From positions 1 through 7,610 of the forward strand of contig QYPU01000052.1 of assembly GCA_007280145.1 (NCBI GenBank): a DNA stretch of 7,610 nt, read 5' to 3'. Positions 1 through 6,073 of this stretch are shown here, piece by piece. The first letter of the stretch is position 1. Each line of letters begins with the position of its first letter. The DNA comes from Dehalococcoidia bacterium (GTDB taxonomy: Bacteria > Chloroflexota > Dehalococcoidia > GIF9 > UBA5629). The translations under genes were made by a program, and so were the position numbers. Below the pieces are notes generated by a model, which saw only the letters and a list, made by a program, of their open reading frames with translations, was not told the DNA's origin and did no database searches.

Positions 1-1
1 A

Positions 2-208
2 TACAACCTGGCCATTGCTGACCTGAGTAAAGCTATTGAGCTCAATCCCGATTATGCTTTAGCCTATTACAACCGGGGAAATACATATTATCGGAAGAAA
101 CAGGCTGATTTAGCCATTGCCGACTATAATAAGGTCCTGGAAATGTCAAATGACGCCGACCTGGTTGAGGCAGCGAAGCAACGTATAGAGGAGCTAACAG
201 ACAAATAG
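2..208 (+). CDS. TPR-repeat protein, C-terminal end (5' truncated by window)
   Basis: This frame is open from the window edge to a TAG at 206-208 and gives the last 68 residues of a protein whose start lies outside. The residues show the tetratricopeptide pattern: an A-helix/B-helix unit ending in AIELNPDYALAYYNRG, followed by a second unit (YRKKQADLAIADYNKVLEM). The turn N-P-D-Y-A and the alternating small and aromatic residues are typical of TPR units. The tail (AAKQRIEELTDK) looks like a capping helix. TPR proteins are protein-protein interaction scaffolds, and nothing here shows the partner or location. The gene converges on the hydrolase gene, with 13 bases between the two stops. The family call is firm but no specific function can be given. 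Confidence 0.85.
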   Translation, partial: YNLAIADLSKAIELNPDYALAYYNRGNTYYRKKQADLAIADYNKVLEMSNDADLVEAAKQRIEELTDK

Positions 209-222
209 AGGCGAATACCTCT
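207..222. terminator. Possible weak bidirectional terminator hairpin
   Basis: AGAGG (207-211) and CCTCT (218-222) form a 5-bp stem around the loop CGAATA, between the two convergent stop codons. On the minus strand the stem is followed by a short T-rich run (ATTTGT). There is no real T-tract on the plus side. The position suits a shared terminator, but the stem is short, so this is tentative. Confidence 0.25.
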
Positions 223-872
223 CAGGAATCAACTTGCATGAACAAACTGCCGAAGAAGGCGGCTACTTTCTGCGCCATCGCTACCTCATGTCCCCACCAG
301 GAATGGTCAGCTCCTGAGACAAGCTCAAATTGCTTTGGCTCAGCCGACTCTTGGTTAATCAGCTCCGCCATCTCAAGCGGAACCACAAAATCCTCAGTTC
401 CACAGATTATGAGCTTAGGCTTAGCGCAGTCCCCTAGCTGAGATAGTTGTGGCGGTTCAACAGGTGGTGAAATAAGAGCCATCGCCCTGACCCGTTCATC
501 ATCACAGGCAACAGGCAAAGCTACGGTAGCACCAAAGGAGTACCCCAGCAGTCCCAGTCTGTTTACATCCACTTGAGACTGAGAAGCTAGCCAGCTTATG
601 GCTGCCGTCACATCCTCCTGCTCAGCAACACCACCTCCAAAGCTGCCCTCACTGCCACCTACCCCGCGAAAGTTAAACATGAAGGCAATCATAGACTTGT
701 TAACCAGAGCCGAAGCCGCCGCCAGGATAACATTGTTATTCATCGAGCCGCCATAAAGAGGATGAGGATGGCACAGAGTTACTGCTGGAAGAAATCCATC
801 GCTCTCAGGGAAATAACAGGCTCCTTCCAGTGTAAGATTGCCACAAGGGAAATATACAGTGCTCTGTCTCAG
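222..872 (-). CDS. Alpha/beta hydrolase of the COG2945 type, probable CTG start
   Basis: A predicted soluble alpha/beta-hydrolase of 216 residues if it starts at the CTG at 872-870. The first ATG, at 743, gives only 173 residues and cuts through the family's N-terminal motif HPHPLYGGSMNNNV, which is encoded in frame across it. There is no ATG, GTG or TTG between that ATG and the upstream in-frame stop. The CTG overlaps the mgsA stop as CTGA and has GGGAG eight bases upstream, so it is the best start. In long-form numbering, Ser112 in GYSFGA is the nucleophile, Asp161 in GTEDF the acid and His190 in GADHSWW the base. The RFNFRGVG-type segment (FNFRGVGGSEG) is also typical. About 210 residues is the usual length of this family. 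The substrate is unknown; relatives are annotated as esterases or dienelactone-hydrolase-like. It is the last gene of the operon. The function class is firm; the exact start is inferred. Confidence 0.85.
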   Translation of the reverse strand: MRQSTVYFPCGNLTLEGACYFPESDGFLPAVTLCHPHPLYGGSMNNNVILAAASALVNKSMIAFMFNFRGVGGSEGSFGGGVAEQEDVTAAISWLASQSQVDVNRLGLLGYSFGATVALPVACDDERVRAMALISPPVEPPQLSQLGDCAKPKLIICGTEDFVVPLEMAELINQESAEPKQFELVSGADHSWWGHEVAMAQKVAAFFGSLFMQVDS

Positions 873-2239
873 CCTTTCTTCTCCCGGTCATTCCCCCACC
901 AGGCTTTAAGCCTAGCTTTTACTTCCTTCTCATAGCCCTGGTCGCTGGGGAAATAATAACGCTCCCCCTGGAGGGAATCTGGCAGGTTCTGCTGCTCTAC
1001 AAAGTGCCCTGGGTAATCATGCGCATATTTATAGCCTTTTCCATATCCCAGCTCTCGCATTAACCGCGTAGCTGGATTACGCAGGTGAAGCGGTACCGGG
1101 TCATTTCGGCTTCGCTCAATATCCTGCTGCACCCTGGAATAGCCGTTATACAGAGAATTGCTTTTTGGCGCTGTAGCCAGATAGGTCGCCACCTCAGCCA
1201 GAGCCAGGTTGCCTTCGGGAATACCCACAAAATGTACTGCTTGCTGCGCAGCTACGGCTACAACCAGTGCTTGAGGGTCAGCCATGCCCACATCCTCAGA
1301 AGCAAAGCGCACCAGACGCCGGGCTATATAAAGAGGGTCTTCACCAGCTTCAAGCATCCGTCCCAGCCAATATAAAGCTGCGTCCGGGTCCGAACCGCGC
1401 AGCGACTTATGAAGCGCTGAGATAAGGTCATAATGCTGGTCACCACCCTTGTCGTAGAGCAAAGCCCGATGCTGCAGCGCTTCCTCAATAGTTGTCAAGC
1501 TGAGCCGACGATGCCCATCATCCTGTGGCGAAGTAGCTTGAGTTGCCATCTCCAGGGCGTTAAGGGCCACCCGAGCATCGCCATCAGATGCAACAACCAG
1601 GTGCCTTAAGGCATCCTCAGCCAGTTCTACCTTCAATTTCCCCAGCCCCCTCTCCTCGTCTTTCATAGCTCGTTCAACAACAAAAAGAACCTCTTCATCG
1701 GTTAACGGACTTAGAGTAAACACCCGGCATCTCGAGAGCAAAGCAGAGATAACCTCGAAGGAAGGATTCTCCGTTGTGGCACCGATAAGAATTACCACGC
1801 CATTTTCCACAAAGGGCAATATAGCATCCTGTTGAATCTTATTAAATCGATGGATTTCATCTATAAACATGATAGTACGCTGTCCAGATAGCTTTAGCCT
1901 GTGCTTAGCTTCATCAACTATGCAGCGTAAATCAGCCACACCAGCGCTAACCGCAGTCAGTGGACTAAAATGTGAACTGGTGACGTTAGCAATGACATAA
2001 GCCAGAGTTGTCTTACCGCTGCCAGATGGTCCCCAAAAAATCATTGAAGGCAACTGGTCTGCCTCGATACACTTCCTGAGCACCCGCCCCTCACCCACCA
2101 GGTGCTCCTGCCCCACAAACTCAGCAAAATCTCGCGGCCTCATCCTGGCGGCTAAAGGCATATTGCCAGGCAGCTCAGACTCCACTCCAGACATTGCCCT
2201 AGCCTTCGATTCAAACTGATTCAAATCAAAAAGGGTCAT
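869..2239 (-). CDS. mgsA: Replication-associated recombination protein A (MgsA/RarA), AAA+ ATPase
   Basis: A 456-residue AAA+ ATPase of the clamp-loader-like MgsA/RarA/WRNIP1 family, which acts in the cytoplasm at stalled replication forks and binds single-stranded DNA-binding protein in characterised bacteria. Visible landmarks are PLAARMRPRDFAEFVGQEHL (28-47), Walker A GPSGSGKT (70-77), Walker B IMFIDEIH followed by RFNK (123-134), sensor 1 GATTENPSF (153-161), the arginine-finger region LLSRCRVF (167-174) and sensor 2 GDARVALNALE (220-230). The C-terminal tetramerisation region has the family block from YDKGGDQHYD to DPDAALYW (262-291). Length is normal and all catalytic motifs are intact. 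The start MTLFDLN fits the family, though its AAGGAG ribosome binding site lies within the end of the preceding gene about 13 bases upstream, which is rather far. It sits 8 bases after the tubulin-like gene and overlaps the hydrolase start by 4 bases. Confidence 0.96.
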   Translation of the reverse strand: MTLFDLNQFESKARAMSGVESELPGNMPLAARMRPRDFAEFVGQEHLVGEGRVLRKCIEADQLPSMIFWGPSGSGKTTLAYVIANVTSSHFSPLTAVSAGVADLRCIVDEAKHRLKLSGQRTIMFIDEIHRFNKIQQDAILPFVENGVVILIGATTENPSFEVISALLSRCRVFTLSPLTDEEVLFVVERAMKDEERGLGKLKVELAEDALRHLVVASDGDARVALNALEMATQATSPQDDGHRRLSLTTIEEALQHRALLYDKGGDQHYDLISALHKSLRGSDPDAALYWLGRMLEAGEDPLYIARRLVRFASEDVGMADPQALVVAVAAQQAVHFVGIPEGNLALAEVATYLATAPKSNSLYNGYSRVQQDIERSRNDPVPLHLRNPATRLMRELGYGKGYKYAHDYPGHFVEQQNLPDSLQGERYYFPSDQGYEKEVKARLKAWWGNDREKKG

Positions 2240-2247
2240 GCTAATCT

Positions 2248-3348
2248 CTATTCTCCTTTGTTTTCAACGTGAGCTAACCCAACCGCTCTATCATAATAGT
2301 TCTTAATTCTATCCATATAAATCAACTCTGATACAACCACAGTAACCTGAGCAAGATTTGCAGCCCCATAGAAATTGCCACCTCTTATTTCAGCATTATA
2401 CGCCAGCTCTCGCAGACGATTCCCTAAATCTTTAGTCATATCAATACTGGCTTGTTTGGGCGGGGCTGAAAGAAGATACAGGGCTTTGCCAGCATCCTCC
2501 AACCTGCAATCAATCGACAACCGAGCCAAAGCCGCGTTCATCGCCTCCAGAGCCGCAGATGTCTCCATGCCCTTCTTCCGAAAGTCACCCATCTTTCTCC
2601 ATGGAAATACTGACCCCGGGAGTCGTACCTCGCCAACCCCTATCGCCGTCCAACCGGCTAAAGTTTGCACTATGTCGCCAGCATCCACTACTTTAGCTGC
2701 GGCATATCCTGAGCCACCCATTTCACCGGCACAGAGAAGGTTATAGAATGGAAAGACTATCTCTTTATTCACGCTGCCCATATTCTCATTTAGCTCTATA
2801 TTCCCCCCACCCCTTAACCCGCCATTATCCACCAGAATAACAGCGTCGGCTATCTTACCAATAGAGTTGAGACAGATAGCTGTATTATGAACACATTGCG
2901 GTTCGCCCATCTCAGAATCAAATGGAAGAACGATGAGGACGTAGACCGGCTTGTCCGCATAGCGCTGTTTAAGTTGCTGGGCTACTACCGGAACCCCCCC
3001 AGAACCAAGACTTCCAGCAGCACCAGCAATAAACAAAAAGGCATCTGACTCAACAGACCCCCCCGGTCTCATGGCTGCGAGCGCCCGGTCACTCTCCTGG
3101 CGCATAAGCTCGGCACCGGCTTCGGCTGACTTCTCCTCACCTTCAAGGGAACCGTGAATTAAGACAGGCTGCAGCCATTCACGCCCAGTCTTGGTCAATG
3201 CCGCCAGGTTGGCCTCGTCATTATTAAACGCATAGGCACATGTAACTATACTGACATGCCGCTTGGCTTTTGCCATCTTGTTTAACAGGGCAAACTCACC
3301 AGCCAACCTGCAGCCACAATCGCCAATACCAATAACCAGCAACTTCAT
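2248..3348 (-). CDS. Tubulin/FtsZ-like GTPase, divergent
   Basis: A 366-residue protein that I read as a divergent tubulin/FtsZ superfamily GTPase, closer in layout to CetZ-type proteins than to cell-division FtsZ. Evidence, in order: an N-terminal beta strand and glycine-rich T1 loop LVIGIGDCGCRLA (4-16); an NNDEANL segment (42-48) where CetZ/FtsZ contact nucleotide; the T4-like loop AGSLGSGGVP (111-120) where FtsZ has GGGTGTGAAP; a strand plus NTAICLNSIGKIADAVILVDN (155-175) matching the helix and strand before the FtsZ guanine-contact Asn; and VVDAGDI (220-226), whose Asp222 and Asp225 match the spacing of the T7 catalytic loop. The T4 loop is off-consensus (T to L, G to S), so polymerisation or GTP hydrolysis is uncertain. 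There is no FtsZ-type C-terminal tail. Its ATG is one base after the amrA stop, with AAGGAGG inside the end of amrA, indicating translational coupling. An orphan Rossmann-like protein is the alternative. Confidence 0.75.
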   Translation of the reverse strand: MKLLVIGIGDCGCRLAGEFALLNKMAKAKRHVSIVTCAYAFNNDEANLAALTKTGREWLQPVLIHGSLEGEEKSAEAGAELMRQESDRALAAMRPGGSVESDAFLFIAGAAGSLGSGGVPVVAQQLKQRYADKPVYVLIVLPFDSEMGEPQCVHNTAICLNSIGKIADAVILVDNGGLRGGGNIELNENMGSVNKEIVFPFYNLLCAGEMGGSGYAAAKVVDAGDIVQTLAGWTAIGVGEVRLPGSVFPWRKMGDFRKKGMETSAALEAMNAALARLSIDCRLEDAGKALYLLSAPPKQASIDMTKDLGNRLRELAYNAEIRGGNFYGAANLAQVTVVVSELIYMDRIKNYYDRAVGLAHVENKGE

Positions 3349-3349
3349 G

Positions 3350-3865
3350 TTACTTATACCTCCTTACTTGAAAACGGTACAGCTTAATAGGCTCATCAGC
3401 CGCTATGCCAGCTTTGGCCCGGCAGATTTTAATCTGCTCATCTACAGTAGCCACACCTTCAAGGTCTGGCAGCAAGAGCCCTCGCCTAAATCCGCACTCC
3501 ACAATTACACCATAGTTCTTCGGGTCAAGCTGGTCAACGCCGCTCACTGGCTCCGGCCTGGTGAGGATATCCACACTGTATTCCAGATCACCTAGCTCAG
3601 AGGCCACTACCGGCATAAAGCGAGGGTCTTCAGTAGCTGAACTAATAGCATTGGCAATAATTTCCTCGGCCACATTCGCCCTGGCTGGCTCAAAGGTGCC
3701 AATGCAGCCTCTCAATTCACCGCGTTTATGAATGGACACAAAAACGCCAGCTCTCTCCGTCATTTCGGCGGTAAGCTCCTCCGGCCTGAGCACCTTGCCC
3801 TGGCCAACATAGCTTTCCACCGCTCCTTTGGCTAGCTTTACTATCGGGTGAAGCTGTTTTCCCAC
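3350..3865 (-). CDS. amrA: AmmeMemoRadiSam system protein A (AMMECR1 domain)
   Basis: A single-domain AMMECR1 protein of 171 residues from the GTG at 3865. The signature LRGCIG is at residues 51-56, followed by the conserved block of the domain: ANAISSATEDPRF, LEYSVDIL, NYGVIVECGFRRGLLLPDLEGV and a C-terminal KLYRFQVRRYK. The human homologue is AMMECR1; the biochemical role is not established. The strict co-occurrence with a Memo/LigB-like protein and a radical SAM enzyme defines the AmmeMemoRadiSam set. The longest frame begins at a TTG (3886), which has only GAGG one base upstream. The GTG at 3865 has AGGAGG four bases upstream, inside the 24-base gap after the preceding gene, so I prefer it. 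The invariant Cys of LRGCIG is present. In some genomes this domain is fused to the C-terminus of the LigB-like domain; here the two are separate genes. The stop is one base from the next ATG. Confidence 0.93.
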   Translation of the reverse strand: MGKQLHPIVKLAKGAVESYVGQGKVLRPEELTAEMTERAGVFVSIHKRGELRGCIGTFEPARANVAEEIIANAISSATEDPRFMPVVASELGDLEYSVDILTRPEPVSGVDQLDPKNYGVIVECGFRRGLLLPDLEGVATVDEQIKICRAKAGIAADEPIKLYRFQVRRYK

Positions 3866-3869
3866 TCTA

Positions 3870-3875
3870 CCTCCT
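3870..3875 (-). promoter_or_regulatory. Ribosome binding site deciding the amrA start
   Basis: AGGAGG on the minus strand ends four bases before the GTG at 3865. It lies inside the reading frame if translation began at the upstream TTG (3886), where no comparable site exists. This favours GTG as the start and a 24-base gap to the preceding stop. Confidence 0.65.
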
Positions 3876-3889
3876 CTCTCAGTCAAGCC

Positions 3890-4696
3890 TCAATGCACAA
3901 CTTCAAAGGAGGCTACTAAATAGCCAACCCCAAAAGGTCCTTCATAAGAAAGAATCTCCGGCTTTACCTGAAGCCCATCCAGCGCGCCTAGAAGGATTAC
4001 AAAAGAGCGCAAACCACATTCCCCGGCCCGTTCAATAAGCTCCCTGTCCAGATTCAAAATGCTTTTGGTATCCGAAGAAGACAACGCCTTCACCAGTTCC
4101 TCATCGAAGACTTTACCCATCGGGTCATAGCCCGCTGGTGCCCCCGGAATAAGTCGATGAGAAAGGTCACCGCTGGCAACCAGGACTACTCGCTTTTGGC
4201 TCTGTTCCGCAGCTCGTCCAATCGCCTTGCCAAAAGAGAAATGAGTTTCCAGAGAAAGCCAGGAGAAGGTCAGTGGCACTAGAGGCACTCCCTTCATCCC
4301 GGAAAGTAAAAAGTGCATGGGCACCATTACCCCGTGGTCAAGCTCATAGCTCCTCTCACCAATGGACTTCATGGGAATATCAGCCGCTTCTGCTTCCTTC
4401 TGAATAAGTGCCACCATTTCGAGGTCATTATCAAAATGATGCTGAGGCCCCCGAACTCCCCAATTCCTTAAATCTCCGGTCGATGAGGTGGCAGTAAGTA
4501 TCCCCATAGCATCACCGAGATACTCTCCATGAGGGCTGATAACCAAAACTGTCTGGGGATGCTGCTCAGCTAACCTATCGGTTAATTTTTCCATAGCCTG
4601 TGTCGTCGCTGATATCACCACCTCCTGCCCCCCACCAATGTCAGGAACCAGCAATGGAGGATGAGGTACAATGCAACCAAAAACTATCCCTGCCAT
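3890..4696 (-). CDS. LigB/Memo-fold protein (class III extradiol dioxygenase-like) of the AmmeMemoRadiSam set
   Basis: A 268-residue protein of the superfamily shared by LigB-type class III extradiol dioxygenases and Memo. The start of LigB is visible as IVPHPPLLVP (9-18) with His12. SPHGEY gives His56, LDHGVMVP gives His121, SGDLSH gives Asp177 and His180, ECG gives Cys227, and SYEGPFGVGY gives Glu252. His12, His56 and Glu252 correspond in order to the iron ligands of LigB, with His180 as the acid/base. His56, His121, Asp177, His180 and Cys227 correspond in order to the metal-site residues of Memo. These matches are made by eye. The enzyme activity is unknown, and an aromatic-ring dioxygenase role is doubtful in an anaerobe-type cluster. 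It starts at ATG with a near-perfect AAGGAGGTGG (4700-4709) that overlaps the amrS stop, and is followed by amrA 24 bases on, so it very likely works with both neighbours. Confidence 0.9.
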   Translation of the reverse strand: MAGIVFGCIVPHPPLLVPDIGGGQEVVISATTQAMEKLTDRLAEQHPQTVLVISPHGEYLGDAMGILTATSSTGDLRNWGVRGPQHHFDNDLEMVALIQKEAEAADIPMKSIGERSYELDHGVMVPMHFLLSGMKGVPLVPLTFSWLSLETHFSFGKAIGRAAEQSQKRVVLVASGDLSHRLIPGAPAGYDPMGKVFDEELVKALSSSDTKSILNLDRELIERAGECGLRSFVILLGALDGLQVKPEILSYEGPFGVGYLVASFEVVH

Positions 4697-4707
4697 AAGC
4701 CACCTCC

Positions 4708-5745
4708 TTAAACTACCTTTCTTGGCGTCGTTCTCACATTAAGTTCAGCGCCACAAAACTTACACTTCGAACCATCAATGCCTATCACTTGAGTATCATA
4801 GCCAAGCCTTCGGATAACCACTTTGCCACAAGAATAACAAACAGTATTTTCTGCGCCGTGACCAGGGACATTACCTAAATAGACAAAACGCAGCCCTGCT
4901 TTCTTGCCGACATCATAAGCCTTCTCCAGACTAGCTATCGAGGTCGGAGGCAAATGCATCAGGTGATGCTGAGGATAAAATCGTGTCACGTGCCATGGCG
5001 TTAGCTCTCCCAGCTCATCCCGAATCCAGCTAGCAATGCCCTCTAGCTGTTCCTCATCGTCATTCATCGTCGGAATCACATTGGTCACCACCTCAACGTG
5101 CATACCCCATTTCTCTTGAGCCCTCTTAGCCACCTCAAGAATCCCCCGCCATCGGGGAATTTTAGCTAAGTCCCGATACAAAGCATCAGAAAAACCTTTA
5201 ATATCAACCCGCCAGGCATCGAGATAAGGCCCGATAGTATCCAAAGCCTCCGGCGCAAGATAACCGTTCGTCACATAAGCCGTATAAAGCTCGTTCTCTT
5301 TAGCCAATTTCGCTGAGTCCAGGGTATATTCAAACCAGATACTCGGTTCATTATAAGTCCAGGCAATGCCACCACAGCTATGTTGCTTGGCTAATTTCAC
5401 CGCTTCCTGCGGCGAAATTCTTTGCGAGCTCCTCCCTCTGTCAGATGGCTCCTCGATGCAGGAGATTTCCCAGTTCTGGCAATGCTTACAATGAAAATTG
5501 CATCCCCAGGTACCTAGAGAGAAGGCCAGACTACCCGGGAAGAAATGAAATAGGGGTTTCTTCTCAATGGGGTCAACAGCTACCGACGAGGTCCCAGCAT
5601 AGTTTAGAACATGGAGAACGCCATCATCATTTCGACGTACCCGACAAACGCCAAACTTGCCCGGACCGATGACACAATGCCACTGGCAAACATTGCAACG
5701 CACCCTGGCCCCGGGAAGCTTGTCATAAAGCAGTGCCTCAGACAT
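4708..5745 (-). CDS. amrS: AmmeMemoRadiSam system radical SAM enzyme
   Basis: A 345-residue radical SAM protein, usually annotated as AmmeMemoRadiSam radical SAM or, misleadingly, as pyruvate formate-lyase activating enzyme-like. The cluster motif CNFHCKHC (CX3CX2C) puts the 4Fe-4S ligands at Cys82, Cys86 and Cys89. An N-terminal extra cysteine group (Cys17, Cys20, Cys24, Cys34) precedes it, and a C-terminal zinc-ribbon or rubredoxin-like pair (Cys303, Cys306, Cys328, Cys331) follows. Family blocks include GGIAWTYNEPSIWFEY (125-140), YVTNGYL (157-163) and the VDIKG strand (180-184). Cleavage of S-adenosylmethionine to start radical chemistry is the expected reaction; the substrate is unknown. 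It is the first gene of the operon. The promoter lies 22 bases upstream, and GGGGG about ten bases before ATG serves as ribosome binding site. All expected cysteines are present and the length is normal. Confidence 0.95.
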   Translation of the reverse strand: MSEALLYDKLPGARVRCNVCQWHCVIGPGKFGVCRVRRNDDGVLHVLNYAGTSSVAVDPIEKKPLFHFFPGSLAFSLGTWGCNFHCKHCQNWEISCIEEPSDRGRSSQRISPQEAVKLAKQHSCGGIAWTYNEPSIWFEYTLDSAKLAKENELYTAYVTNGYLAPEALDTIGPYLDAWRVDIKGFSDALYRDLAKIPRWRGILEVAKRAQEKWGMHVEVVTNVIPTMNDDEEQLEGIASWIRDELGELTPWHVTRFYPQHHLMHLPPTSIASLEKAYDVGKKAGLRFVYLGNVPGHGAENTVCYSCGKVVIRRLGYDTQVIGIDGSKCKFCGAELNVRTTPRKVV

Positions 5746-5766
5746 TTGTCAGCCACCCCCTAGCCA

Positions 5767-5794
5767 ATTATACCACTTCATTTCAACCTGTTAA
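5767..5794 (-). promoter_or_regulatory. Sigma-70-type promoter for the amrS operon
   Basis: On the minus strand: TTAACA (5794-5789), a 16-base spacer, and a perfect TATAAT (5772-5767) preceded by TGG, an extended -10. Transcription should begin near 5760, giving a leader of about 15 bases to the amrS ATG, with the GGGGG ribosome binding site at its very 5' end. The -35 box lies immediately next to repeat copy A. Confidence 0.75.
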
Positions 5795-5795
5795 A

Positions 5796-5860
5796 CGCAG
5801 TGCGCCTTTTAAGGTCGCCAGAAGGGCTAACGTGGCAGGGCTAAAGCCCTGCGCTACATG
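5796..5860 (+). repeat. Paired-hairpin repeat, copy A (degenerate left arm)
   Basis: The right hairpin GCAGGGCTAAAGCCCTGC (5835-5852, perfect 8-bp arms) is followed by the terminal GCTACATG. The left part (GCGCCTTTTAAGGTCGC, 5804-5820) is a decayed version of the left hairpin of copy B. The spacer between the arms differs from the other copies. It lies directly upstream of the amrS operon promoter. Confidence 0.75.
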
Positions 5861-5893
5861 TTCATTTCTCTAAATCCAAATCATCAAAAAACC

Positions 5894-5928
5894 TTCGACT
5901 ATCGACTGCTGACTCTCGACTCTTGACC
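5894..5928 (+). repeat. Heptamer tandem repeat, five units
   Basis: Five consecutive 7-base units read TTCGACT, ATCGACT, GCTGACT, CTCGACT and CTTGACC. The repeated core is TCGACT with a variable first base. It lies between repeat copies A and B in non-coding sequence. It has no open reading role that I can see and resembles a short degenerate tandem repeat. Confidence 0.7.
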
Positions 5929-5935
5929 GTTTTCG

Positions 5936-6006
5936 CATGTAGTGCAGTCTTTTAAGGCTGCCTGGGGTGGTGATGACGGGGCAGGGCTAAAGCCCTGCCC
6001 TACATG
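5936..6006 (+). repeat. Paired-hairpin repeat, copy B (complete)
   Basis: A 71-bp element bounded by perfect terminal inverted repeats CATGTAG and CTACATG. It contains a left hairpin GCAGTCTTTTAAGGCTGC (5944-5961, 8-bp stem with one G-T pair) and a right hairpin GCAGGGCTAAAGCCCTGC (5981-5998, perfect). The spacer is CTGGGGTGGTGATGACGGG. The two halves are themselves imperfect inverted copies of each other. Copy D is nearly identical in the opposite orientation. The form resembles a miniature inverted-repeat (MITE-like) or REP-type element; no transposase is in the window. Confidence 0.85.
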
Positions 6007-6010
6007 TTTC

Positions 6011-6054
6011 GCCTGGGTGGGGTGATGGGCGAGGCTAAAGCCTCGCACTACTTG
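6011..6054 (+). repeat. Paired-hairpin repeat, copy C (right half only)
   Basis: This partial copy starts in the spacer (GCCTGGGTGGGGTGATG) and keeps only the right hairpin, here GCGAGGCTAAAGCCTCGC (6029-6046), ending ACTACTTG. Compared with copies A, B and D, both arms carry matching changes so that the 8-bp stem remains perfect. It directly abuts copy B. Confidence 0.75.
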
Positions 6055-6073
6055 TATTGGAAGAGACTTCCAC

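Noticed and set aside
2375..2746. 123-codon plus-strand open frame opposite the tubulin-like gene, and similar plus-strand frames at 238-441, 1085-1375, 3263-3595 and 5445-5672
   Set aside because: Each is opposite a well-supported minus-strand gene, has no domain similarity that I can see, and would need its own promoter inside the operon.
3890..4696. True aromatic ring-opening dioxygenase for catabolism
   Set aside because: No dioxygenase alpha subunit or aromatic-degradation gene is nearby, and the position between amrS and amrA is that of the Memo-type partner.
4708..5745. Pyruvate formate-lyase activating enzyme
   Set aside because: No glycyl-radical enzyme is nearby. The extra N-terminal cysteines, the C-terminal cysteine pairs and the neighbouring amrA and LigB/Memo genes point to the AmmeMemoRadiSam enzyme.
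5835..5998. Intrinsic terminators formed by the GCAGGGCTAAAGCCCTGC hairpins
   Set aside because: The stems are strong, but the loop is only two bases and no T-tract follows on either strand. They lie upstream of both flanking operons, so they fit a dispersed repeat better.
5796..6054. CRISPR array
   Set aside because: The repeats are palindromic, differ in length and orientation, are irregularly spaced and have no unique spacers of constant size; no cas genes are present.
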